Under the pieces are notes generated by a model that did not search any database, was not told the DNA's origin, and was given only the letters and a program-made list of their open reading frames with translations. The position numbers were made by a program, and so were the translations under genes. This document shows, piece by piece, positions 54,468 through 64,000 of a stretch of 64,000 bases of DNA. The DNA lies in NCBI RefSeq assembly GCF_023065955.2, contig NW_026622985.1:1510001-1574000 (forward strand), in the 5' to 3' direction. How positions within the stretch are numbered: position 1 is the stretch's first letter; each line of letters begins with the position of its first letter. Source of the DNA: Ursus arctos (lineage: Eukaryota; Chordata; Mammalia; Carnivora; Ursidae).

Positions 54468-55640
54468 TGATAATAAATACACATCTGTCAATAATTACTC
54501 TGAATGTAAATGGACTAAATGCTCCAACCAAAAGACATAGGGTTTCAGGATCAATAAAAACACAAGACTTATCTATATGCTGCCTACAAGAAACTCATGG
54601 CAGATCTAAATACACTTGTAGATTAAAAGTGAGGGGATAGAGAAATAGCTACATGCAAATGAATATCAAACGAAAGCAGGAATAGCAATATTTAGACAAA
54701 CTAGATTTTAAACCAAACTCTGTAACAAGAGATTAAGAAGGGCACTGTATCATAATAAAAGGGACAACCCAACAAGAAGATTTAACAATTATAAATATAT
54801 ATGCACCCAATATGGGAGCACCCAAGTATATAAATCAATTAGCAACAAACATAAAGAAACTCACTGATAATAATACAATAGTAGGGAATTTTAACACCCT
54901 ACTTCAACAACTTCTTGCTAGACACATCTTCAAAGGCAAGGGAAACAAAAGCAAAAATGAACTATTGGGACCTCATCAAGATAAGAAGCTTTTGCGCAGC
55001 AAAGGAAATGGTCAGTAAAACTAAAAGGCAACCTGCAGAATGGGAGAAGATGTTTGCAAATGACATATCAGATAAAGGGTTATAAAGAGTTAGTATACAA
55101 AATCTATAAAGACCTTATCAAACTCAACACCCAAAAAATTAGTAATCCAGTTAAGAAATGGGCAGAAGACATGAACAGACATTTCTCCGGAGAAGACATA
55201 CAGATGGCCAACAGACATGTGAAAAAAGGTTCCACGTCAATTGGCATCAGGGAAATACAAATCAAAACCACAATGAGATACCACCTCACACCAGTCAGAA
55301 TGGCTAAAATTAACAAGATGGGAAAGAACAAATGTTGGTGAGGATGTGAAGAAAGGAGAACGCTTTACGTTTTTGGTGGCAATGCAAACTAGTGGAGCCA
55401 TTATGGAAAACAGAATGGAGGTTCCTCAAGAAGTTAAAACTAGAGCTACTCTATGACCCAGTAATTGCACTATTAGGTATTTATCCAAAGGATACGAACA
55501 TAGTGATTCGAAGGGGCACATGTACTCCAGTGCTTATGGCAGCAATGTCCACAACAGTCAAACTATGGAAAGAGCCCAGGTGTCTATTGACAGAGAAATG
55601 GATAAAGAAGATGGAATATTAATTACTCAGCCACCAAAAA
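54468..55640 (+). pseudogene. L1 ORF2 remnant with RT deleted
   Basis: The N-terminus is an endonuclease start with LNVNGLNAPTKRHRV and the catalytic-Glu motif CCLQETH. Where the family has GDFNT the copy reads GNFNT (about 54880), replacing a metal-binding Asp. At about 54902-54912 the sequence jumps to the C-terminal region (CTTCTTGCTAGACAC, as at about 41248-41262 in the other L1). The rest of the endonuclease and all the RT, roughly 3 kb, are gone. Stops also occur before the junction. The C-terminal pieces are at 55054-55341 and 55392-55622. Confidence 0.88.
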
Positions 55641-56044
55641 GAATGAAGTCTTGGCATTTGCAACAGCGTGGATGGAATTAGAGGGAATTATGCTAAGCAG
55701 AATAAGTCAGTCAGAGAAAGACAATTATCATAGGATTTCACTCATATGTAGAATTTAAGAAACAAAACAGACTATCATAGGGGAAGGGAGGGAAAAATAA
55801 AGTAAGACGAAATCAGAGAGGGAGACAAACTATAAGAGACTCTTAACCCTAGGAAACAAACTGAGGGTTGCTGGAGGGGAGAGGGATGGAGGGGATGGTG
55901 TAACTGAGTGATAGGCATGAAGGAGGGTACGTGATGTAATGGGCACTGGGTGTTATATGCAACTGATGAATCACTAAATTACCCCTGAAACTAATAATAC
56001 ACTATATGTTATTTAAATTGAATTTAAATTAAAAAAAATTAAAA

Positions 56045-57475
56045 ATGATAATATAGTCCTGGCACAAAAGCAGACACATAGATCAACAGAAAAGAATAGA
56101 AAATCCAGAAATGAGCTCACAATTATATGGTCAATTCATATTCAACAAAGCAGGAAGGAATATCCAATGGGAAAAAGGCAGTCTCCTCAACAAATCTTGT
56201 GGGAATCTGGACAATAACATTCAGAGGAGTGAAACTGGACCACTGTGTTAACAAAAACAAATTCAAAATGGATGAAAGACCTAAATGTGAGACCTGAAAC
56301 CATCAAAATCCTAGAGAAGAACAGGCAGCAAGCTCTTTGATGCCAGCCATAGCAACTTCTTTCTAGATAGGTCTCCAGAGGCAAGGGAAACAGAAACTAA
56401 AATAAACTATTGGAACTACATCAAAATAAAAAGCTTCTACACAGTGAAGGAAATAATCAACAAACCTGAAAGACAGTCTTTGGAATGGGAGAAGATATTT
56501 GCCAATTACATACCTGATGGGTTAGTAGCCACAATCTATAAGTTCTTTATAGAACTGAACGCCCCAAAAACAAATAATCCAGTTAAGAATGGACATGAAT
56601 AAACATTTTTCCCAAGAAGACATACAGATGGCCAATAAATACATGAAAAGATGCCCAACATCACTGATCATTAAGGAAATACAAATCAAAGCTATAGTGA
56701 AATATCCCTCATACCTGTCAGATGACTAAAATCAACAATACAAGAAACAACAGGTGTTGGCAAGGATGTGGAGAAAGGGGAACCCTCTTACACTGTTGGT
56801 GGAATGCAAACTGGTGCAGCCACTCTGGAAAACAGTATGGAAGTTCTTCAAAACCTAAAAATGGTATTTCCCTATTCTCCAGCAATTGTACTACTAGGTA
56901 TTTACCCAAAGAATACAAAAATACTTCTTCAAAGGGATACATGCCCTACTGTGTTTATAGCAGCATTATCTCTGATAGATAAATTATGGAAAACAGCCCA
57001 AATGTCCATTGACTGATGAATGGATAAAGAAGAGCTGGGAAATACATATATATATATATATATATGCACACACAATGGAATATTACTCAGCCACAGGAAA
57101 GAATGAAATTTTGCCATTTTCAACAACAAGGAATGTGCTAGAGAGTATTATGTTAAGCTAAATAATCCAGTCAGAGAAAGACAAATACCATATGCTTTCC
57201 CTCATATGTGGAATTTAAGAAATAAAAGAAATGAGCAAAGATAAAACAGTGACAGAGAGAGACAATCTAAGGAACAGACTCTTAACTATAGAGAACAAAC
57301 TGATGGTTACCAGGGCAGAGGTGAGTTGGAGGGATGGTTTAAATAGGTGATGGAGATTTAGGAGTCCACTTGTTGTGATGAGTATTGGGTGTTGTATGGA
57401 AGTGCTGAATCACTATAATGCACACCTGAAGTTATTACACTGTATATTAACTAAATAGAATTTTTAAAAAGTTTT
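56045..57475 (+). mobile_element. L1 ORF2 3' part and 3'UTR, plus strand
   Basis: It starts in ORF2 C-terminal text (GTCCTGGCACAAAAGCAGAC) immediately after the tail of the previous L1 and ends in CACACCTGAAGTTATTACAC and TATATTAACTAAATAGAATT. It is more diverged than the L1 before it, so it is a separate, older copy. Confidence 0.85.
57042..57065. repeat. (TA)n microsatellite inside L1
   Basis: A pure AT run at the same ORF2 3' position where the L1 at 39819 has a CA run. Confidence 0.93.
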
Positions 57476-57499
57476 TAAAAAGTAACCCAAAATGTATCA

Positions 57500-58280
57500 T
57501 AAACTTACACATGAGTGCTTAAATTCTAAAACATCAAGAATAAAGCATATGAAAAAATCTTTGGAATCTTTGGTTAAGCAAATTTTTAGAGAATGAGCAT
57601 AAAAGAAATATACTGATAAGCTGGATTTTAGCAAAGTTTAAATTTTGCTCTTCAAAGTACATTGTTAGTAAGATGAAAAGAGAAGCCACAGATTGAATGA
57701 AAAAATTTTAAATGCATATATGGTAAAGGAATCTTACTGAGAATTATGAAGGATACTTACAATCCGATAATAAGAAAGAAACAACCTAATTTAAAAATGG
57801 GCAAAAATTTAGGGGCACCTGGGTGGCTCAAGCAGTTAAGTGTCTGCCTTCGGCTCAGGTCATGATCTCACGGTCCTGGGATCAAGCCCCACATCAGGCT
57901 CCCTGCTCGGCAGGAAGCCTGCTTCTCCCTCTCACACCCTCCTTGCTTGTGTTCCCTCTCTCACTGTCTCTCTCTGTCAAATAAACAAATTCTAAAAATC
58001 TTTAAAAAATGGACAAAAATTTAGACAATTCACAAAAGTATGTATATAGATGTCAAGCACATAGAAATACCCTGAATGTCACTAGTCACTGGGGAAATGA
58101 AAATTAAATCAACAACTACTACACACTCACTTGTCTAAAGTGAAAACTATTTTCAACACTGCTTGTAAGAATGGAGCAAATGGAAGTCCCACACATTGTT
58201 TGTCAGAAGTCGAAATTGGTAGATAATTTGGGAGGACACCTCTGGTAGTTTTTTAATAAAGTTAAACATACGGTTAATAC
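57500..58280 (+). mobile_element. Old L1 ORF2 C-terminal fragment, plus strand
   Basis: CTGGATTTTAGCAAAGTTTA and, after the SINE, CCTGAATGTCACTAGTCACT and GGGGAAATGAAAATTAAATC match the C-terminal region of old L1 ORF2. Confidence 0.6.
57812..58004 (+). mobile_element. CAN SINE, plus strand
   Basis: The head GGGGCACCTGGGTGGCTCAA and an AAATAAACAAATTC tail are visible. The 19-bp duplication at 57793-57811 and 58005-58023 (AAAAATGGRCAAAAATTTA) has one mismatch. Confidence 0.96.
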
Positions 58281-58289
58281 ATTACTCAC

Positions 58290-58500
58290 CATTATCTATC
58301 AGCAGGCGTCTCGGCCCCTATTCGGGGAGTGCAGTGGTGCCCACCAGCATTTTTGTCCCCTTAGCGGTAGTGCCCGCTCTCCCAAACGCACTCCAAGAGG
58401 GGAACATCTCTTGCAGTGCACCCCAGGGGATCCTCGGATCCTGCCATCAACTCCCCACCTCTGCCTCCTTCTCCACAGGAGCACTGCCACCACAAGTAAC
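58290..58500 (-). mobile_element. Second orphan L1 5'UTR fragment, minus strand
   Basis: AACGCACTCCAAGAGGGGAA, AGGGGATCCTCGGATCCTGC and CTTCTCCACAGGAGCACTGC match the fragment at 45460-45580 (ATGCGCTCTAAAAAGGAGAA, AGGGGATCCTCAGATCACAC, CTTCTCCACAGGAGCACTG). It is GC-rich amid AT-rich DNA. The opposing frames at 58299-58564 are shadows. Confidence 0.75.
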
Positions 58501-58584
58501 AATGAAAAACAGGGAACTGAAAGTTTTAAAAGGCACCATTTCAAATAAAAACAAAAGTATTTAAATACTTACTTTTAAATATAA

Positions 58585-59470
58585 CAAAACGTGCAGAATC
58601 TTTATGCCCTGATTAAAGAAATCAAAGAAGACCTAAATAAGTGGAGGGATATGCCATAGTTATGGATTGGAAGAATAAGTATTTTTATGGCAATTCTCCT
58701 CAAACTGAGCTGGACTGCACTTTATTCCAATCAAAATCATAGTTGGACCTTTTTGTAGCTATTGACAAGTCTATTCTAAAGTTTATTTGACAAGGTAAAG
58801 GAACTAAAATAACCAAAATTATTTTAAAAAAGAACAGAGTTTGAGGATGCTCCTTACCTGGTTTCAGGGATTACTATAAACCTACAATAATCAATACAGG
58901 GTAGACACATAGATCAATGGAACAGAATGAGTTGACTGCTGACCAAAGTACAGAAACAATTAAATGGAAAAAAAAAAAGAACTTTAACCTTATTTAAGAA
59001 TTAACTAAAAATAAATCATAGAATTAAATGAAGTAGTTGATTGAATAACTAAATTGTTGTAGCCTTACAACAGAATACCGTTGAACAACAACAAAACAAC
59101 AACAACAACAACGGAATGAATCACTGCTACATATAACAAATGGGTGAATCTCAAATGACTTACACAAAGTTAAAGAAGCCAGACTCAAAAAGGTACAGAT
59201 TACATCTTCTTTTATACGGCATTTTAGAAAATGCAAAGTTATAGAAACAGAAAAGAGGTTGGTGGATTGCTAGGAGTTTGGCTGGCGGGCAATGACAGAA
59301 GCGGAGCATGACGGGGGTTTGGGGAATAATAGAACTATGTGTCTCTTGAGTTTGAGTATCATGAGTACACACTTGTGTAAACTAATACAAATGTATACCA
59401 AAAACAGTGATTTGTATTGCATAAAAGTGATTAATAGATAAAACAAAAAACTCCACATTCTTAAAAATAC
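58585..59470 (+). mobile_element. Old L1M ORF2 pieces, plus strand
   Basis: GAAATCAAAGAAGACCTAAA, AAGTCTATTCTAAAGTTTAT and ACACATAGATCAATGGAACA mark ORF2, and TGAATCTCAAATGACTTACA with AAAGAGGTTGGTGGATTGCT marks the 3' end. An ACA-rich tract (59080-59111) interrupts it. Confidence 0.6.
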
Positions 59471-60700
59471 AAAGAAGTGAATGAGAAGAAATCCCTTCTG
59501 CTGATCTGGTGCAATCGTGTCTGTGTAAGGTGCCTCCAGCTGGCTTGTACACCTGAGGGAACATAGGGCCAAACAGCACGGAAAGATACAGTGTCTGGGT
59601 CCAGGATTACTGATTAGGGGCTTCATCAAATCCAGGCACTGGACTGTACCTAATATTTTGCTTTGGGAGATAAGAAACAGATTTGTTTAAGTCATGAAAA
59701 GAAAAATTTGTTTGTTTTAATGATATCATTTTTGGAGAACGTGCTAGGAGAGTGGCTTCACCTCATCAAGCCGCATTTGGTGTGCGGAAGGAAGTGGGGT
59801 AGAAGGCAGAGTAGTCATAAATAAAGACAGGCAACAAAACTTTACAGTGTGTGAGGAGGGTCTGTGAGCTCTATGATGTATGTTGAAGAACAATGTTTGA
59901 CACATTATGTAGTCATTAATTTGGATAGTTAGAGACGGACAGAATTTATGTTATGACTATGTGAGCAGTTTTCCTCCAATGGCGTTTATCCCCGTTGGGT
60001 TGAGGGATAGACAGGACTAAGAAGGCATGCTCACCTTCTAGACTATGCATGAGAAGCCAGGGCTCTAGGTGCCTAGTATACCAATTCTGGGGCATGGGCA
60101 GGTCTATCACAGGTACTTCCCCCATTCGTTGTGCACTGTTAGGGCTAGTGTTAGCAAGGGTGCCAGGTATAGGGGCAAGCCCAGAGCTTAGCACTGCAGG
60201 CTTATTGTCCCCACGGTACAGCAAAACCTGTTTATAAGCTTTTGGGCCAAGCGGCTGGGGTGAGTGGGGGGCCGACCACAGACCATGGCCTGTTTCTTCT
60301 TATGCTGCCAATTCCCAAGCAGTCTCAGAGTCCTGAGGAATTCTCAAATTCTAAATTCTATCCTGTTCTTCAGATAATTATGGAGGTATAACTGTCAATA
60401 TAAGAGAATAGAACATATGATAGTTAATAGCTTGATTCATAATTTTAAAATACTTAGACACGTGCTATGTGCTATTCCATTTCTACTTTTGTCCTGCACC
60501 TTGTTATATGTGATCCCATGATCCTATATAAATTAATCTCAAGGTAAATTAAATGTTACTTCTTTAGTTTGTCAATTACAAACATACTGGTGGAACTTAT
60601 CTCTATTGTGAGGCTTTCTGGTGAAATTGGACCCTGCTCATAAAGAAACCAGTTTACAGGACCTGACTTGTCCTACTCACCTTTAGCAGAAAAGGCTGGA
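59471..60700. other. Unassigned DNA
   Basis: I see nothing I can name with confidence. The part at 59940-60350 is GC-richer, and the opposing frames at 59946-60237 have no domain. Confidence 0.35.
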
Positions 60701-61210
60701 AAAGGCATTTTAAAAATTCTCTTTTTTTCCTTGATTGTAAAAGTAATACATATCAATTATAATTAACCTTGAATTTCAGAAATCTATAGAAAGAAATAAT
60801 TTGAAATAGTTCATAAATTCACAATTCAGATGATGTGAAATTTGAGGCATTTTCTTCTAAGGATTATCTTTATGTACGTATACACAGAAGACAAACACAT
60901 TGGCCACCTCTACCATAATAAACATTCGTTATATATTGAATCTGCTGTGTAATAGAATCTTCTTCTAATGGTGGAGTTTTATATTCAAATGTCTTTATTT
61001 GTTCAACATAAATATTTCCTTATGTCATTATTTGTATTTAGGAACAACCTTTTATGTAACTAAATATTAAATTAAAATATTATATTAATGAATAATAATA
61101 TGTTTTGTATGGCTGGATATTTGTTTCCAATGATTCGTTATTATAAAGAATGCTGTAATGAAGATCTCAGTACAGAGATTTTGCTACATCCTTGATATCA
61201 GGATTTAAAT
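60701..61210. mobile_element. Old L1 3'UTR-like fragment
   Basis: GATTGTAAAAGTAATACATA, GGCTGGATATTTGTTTCCAA and AAAGAATGCTGTAATGAAGA resemble old L1M/L1ME 3'UTR text. Strand and family are uncertain. Confidence 0.4.
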
Positions 61211-62693
61211 TTGAAGACTTTTCTCAGGGAACAGCTTTAGACTGAAGAAAAATCATCAAACTATGGTCTATAGGACCACAATACACATTGCTTCACAAGA
61301 CCTGACGTAGCTTCCCTGCTTAGTTTCACTTCATCTGAACTGACAAAGTGAAATGCACTGATTTTGTGTCTAGTTACTTGAAAAGCTGTCTGACTGAAAG
61401 GAAAGGTTGTCTGCGGCCAAGACTTCTTTGTTTAGCCGAAGTCAGCTCTGCAGTCCAATCTGTGGTATTGGTCAGTTCCAATATGGTTGCAAAACAATTG
61501 TCTTAGGAAACTGTGAGCAGCATTCAAACACAGACACACAAATCTAAAATTAAATCATAAAACAAAATATTTGCTAACAATATTGTTTGATACTTTCTAA
61601 AATATGTATTCCTGTAGTAAGGAAAAACTGAAAAATATACATGGCTATTTTCTTAGAGTAGAGGAATCATAAGACATTAAAATAGTCTAATAATATTACT
61701 TATCATAAATATACATTATCTTGATGTGCAGTTAATTCTTGGTAAACTACTTTTCTTTCTTAATAGAAAGCAATATGATTGTTATTTTCTGTTGCAACTA
61801 CCAGTTGATAAACATTTCTGTCATTCAAGAGTAGCCTCTTAGTTTAAAGGAAATCACACATTAACTTTTAATGGTACAGGGTTTATATTAACAATATGGA
61901 CCAGCCTTGTCTCCATGCTGTGGTTCTAGCAGCTGTGTATACGGAACCAATTAGTCATTTGTCAATGGCAGGGCAATTAGGTCACTGCAGCTTCTAATTC
62001 AGTCCCTTTCCTGCTGTGAGCTTTGCTATCCTCAAAATATTTGCAGTAGACCTTGAAAAATCCACCTTAATACTTAATTACTGAAACCCAAGATGCCTGA
62101 ATTTGTCAGTAAATAAGGAAAGAAATTCCAGCTTGTGACTCAAGGTTCCAATTTATGTTTGATGACTCACCAAGGAATGTGTTGCATTCCCATTCATCCA
62201 TCAGACATATATAAAATGGACAGCATACATGTTTTTGGATCTTTCTCAGAATTCACCACATTGAAACTCCATCTGCCCTGTTGGATGAAGGAAGCCATGT
62301 GTTGTAGCAAATGGTTGAAATAACAAACCAAGAATCAAGAAGGTCTGGTTCTTGGTCTGTGAAGAGGAAGCTGCTAGGTCATGGTGAACAACCTCCCCTC
62401 ATTGGTCCTCAGTACCTTCATCTAGAAAACAAGCCAGTTAAATCTAATTGCCTCTCTGAGTAGAGTCTTTTTAGTCTGGCTAGCTTTTTGTAAAGAATGA
62501 TGCCTATGAATCTAAGAAGTGGTCCCCAGCAGAAGGTCCTGTCCTTGCTACCAGCTACCTCAGTCAGCTCTGTCAAGAGTGTACAGCTGTGGCTACGAGG
62601 GGAGCCAGAGGAGAGCAAGTGACGGGCTCCTAATGCAGTGCAAGTCCTAACAACACGGGACTAATAGCTGTGTCCTTAAGTACAAAGGAAAGG
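61211..62693. other. Repeat-poor stretch, possible conserved non-coding DNA
   Basis: I recognise no repeat. Around 61880-62060 the composition is balanced and several homeodomain-like cores occur close together (CCAATTAGTCATTTGTCAAT, GGCAATTAGGTCACTGCAGC, TTCTAATTCAG). I see no convincing coding frame; the 62-codon frames here have no domain. Confidence 0.3.
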
Positions 62694-62714
62694 GTTTGTT
62701 TGTTTGTTTGTTTG
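62694..62714. repeat. (GTTT)n microsatellite
   Basis: About five GTTT units. Confidence 0.93.
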
Positions 62715-62829
62715 AAACACTGCCTTAAAAGGGTCTTTGTGGTCCTTTTGTATTAAAATGGGAGAGATAAACCCAGAAGAAATTCACTTGAAGGGTACAT
62801 TTTTGAATAATGTATTAATCTCAAAAAAA

Positions 62830-63310
62830 AAAAGAAGAAGAAAGAAGAGGGATTTGTCTTACAGGATATTGACATAATATTAAAACACTGCAGTACTGGC
62901 ACAGGAACAGACAAGTCGACCAATGCAATTGAATAAGGACCTAGGAGAAAGGAGCTGTGTAAGTGGGAACTTAATATACCATAAATCAAATGGAAAAGAA
63001 CGAGTTGTTTCATAGATTCTATTGGGAAAGCTGGTTCATTATACAGAGAAAAATAAAACTTAATCATTCCTTAACACCATATGAAAAGGTGGTTTCCAGA
63101 TGAATTAAAGACCCTAGTGTTAAAGGTAAATTTAAAAGTCAGTAGAAAAAAGTATAGAAGAATATCTTTTCAACTAGGGACAGAAGAAGTTTTCTTGAAC
63201 AAAATTTTAAAAGGAGAAACCCAAAGGCAAAAATCATAGTGATGTTTCAACAGACAAATTAAGAATTTCTGTTTCATGAAGGGTAACTATGGGTAATTGA
63301 AACATGAGTA
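62830..63310 (+). mobile_element. Old L1 ORF2 fragment, plus strand
   Basis: ACTGCAGTACTGGCACAGGA, TTCCTTAACACCATATGAAA and GATGAATTAAAGACCCTAGT are ORF2 C-terminal landmarks, with many indels. Confidence 0.7.
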
Positions 63311-64000
63311 AACGAGAAAAGATATTTATGGTATCGAAGTGACAAGCAACTTCCGGTTTCCAGTCCAACATATAAAGATGTTAGAAGGCATAACTCCTGT
63401 TCTCAGAATAAGAAAAAGAGCTGAATGCACAAAAAGTCAACAACTTTTCTTAGATCCGCCAGAGAACTGAGGTCACAGGGTAAACTAGCATTCCCCCACA
63501 GGGGAGATCTCCAGATAGATATGCACACTCCCAGCCTACTGGGAGCAGAAGCTACTGCGCAATCAGAGCTGATACACTGGAATGTGAGCATGAGACAGCT
63601 TGAGAGTGAGAATACCTGGAAACCCAGCCTTCAGTTTGCTTCCAGAAACACCAACAGGTTCTCAGAGTACAGATAGGAGATACTCGCCCCCCACATGCTT
63701 CTGGCAGTTGGGGGGGAGCAGAGTTATCTTTTTGAAACACACAGAGAGAATTCTGTTCTCCTGACAGACATGTCCTCAAGGAAAACTGTCCTGACTGAGC
63801 CTAAACAACATGGGTTTTTCCAGAGCCTAACCAACGTGGGGGGAAAGAAAATACAAATTCCATCCTCTAGCTTTCCTGTCTTACTGAAGGTCTTAAGGAC
63901 AGTAGGGGAAGGGAAGTTGAGAAGCATTTGCGAAGGTCACAGCTCAGGCGCACAGGTTCATTAAAAGACTAAAACTTAATAGAGTTATAGGATGCTTCTC
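63311..64000. other. Unassigned, possibly L1 5'UTR-like
   Basis: The GC-richer composition and AAAAAGAGCTGAATGCACAA followed by GAGAACTGAGGTCACAGGG faintly resemble an old L1 5' region. Frames at 63425-63676 and 63695-63964 overlap minus frames and have no recognised domain. The element, if present, continues beyond the window. Confidence 0.3.

Larger units (their letters stand above)
52215..56040 (+). mobile_element. Carnivore L1 with 5'UTR, ORF1, deleted ORF2 and 3'UTR
   Basis: It has both L1 ends: a GC-richer 5'UTR (52215-53490), ORF1 (53495-54384), an ORF2 start (54468), the ORF2 C-terminal region (54905-55700) and a 3'UTR with an A-rich tail at about 56035. A full L1 of this family is about 6 kb or more; the missing part is the middle of ORF2. 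One old SINE sits in the 5'UTR. A C run (53107-53116) is also present. Confidence 0.9.

Overview
This is mammalian nuclear DNA. It most likely comes from a caniform carnivoran, and probably from a bear or giant-panda-like species. The evidence is at least eighteen tRNA-Lys-derived CAN SINEs (heads like GGGGCRCCTGGGTGGC, pyrimidine-rich bodies, AATAAA-rich tails). Several are the subtype reading CACAGCGGTTAAGCGTCTGC, which I associate with ursids. Carnivore-type L1 3' ends are also present. The species call is inference. There is no sign of bacterial, plasmid or phage DNA.

I find no gene I can name. The window reads as intergenic or intronic DNA built from layered transposon insertions. The only gene-like object is a CpG-rich open frame at 31501-31939. 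It follows a strong splice-acceptor-like tract and encodes 145 residues to a stop; I do not recognise the product. Nearly all other ORFs of 60-226 codons are L1 coding remnants, antisense frames of L1, L2 or SINE repeats, or chance frames.

Layout. 0-3.8 kb: mostly unassigned AT-rich DNA, one SINE, an L2 piece and an 18-bp minisatellite. 3.8-7.3 kb: two old minus-strand L1s in tandem, carrying SINEs and a short 3' L1 end. 7.8-9.4 kb: a 5'-inverted L1, a HAL1-like piece and a Tigger DNA transposon. 10.5-19 kb: sparse ancient MIR and L2 copies, an MLT1-like LTR and a SINE. 19.2-23 kb: a HAL1 with MIR and nested SINE insertions, then a second HAL1-like copy. 24-28 kb: L1 3' ends and an L2 split by an L1 and followed by an LTR. 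28-32.6 kb: SINEs, an old L1 piece, a MIR and two CpG-rich stretches. 33.6-39.3 kb: a probable ERVL-MaLR LTR plus internal region, then a long old L1 broken by an LTR, SINEs and an oppositely oriented L1. 39.8-42.4 kb: a 5'-truncated carnivore L1 with a damaged reverse transcriptase motif. 45-59.5 kb: a dense L1 block with an orphan L1 5'UTR, long minus-strand L1s, an L1 retaining 5'UTR, ORF1 and 3'UTR but missing most of ORF2, and further plus-strand L1 fragments. 59.5-64 kb: mostly unassigned, including a repeat-poor stretch with several homeodomain-like motifs and an old L1 fragment.

The genes here do not act together as a pathway. The biology is retrotransposition: L1 machinery produced the L1 copies and mobilised the SINEs, shown by target-site duplications that can be read at many insertions. 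No L1 copy looks intact. I found no previously undescribed system. The observations most worth checking are the 31.5 kb exon-like frame, the internally deleted L1, the orphan L1 5'UTRs and two palindromic structures.
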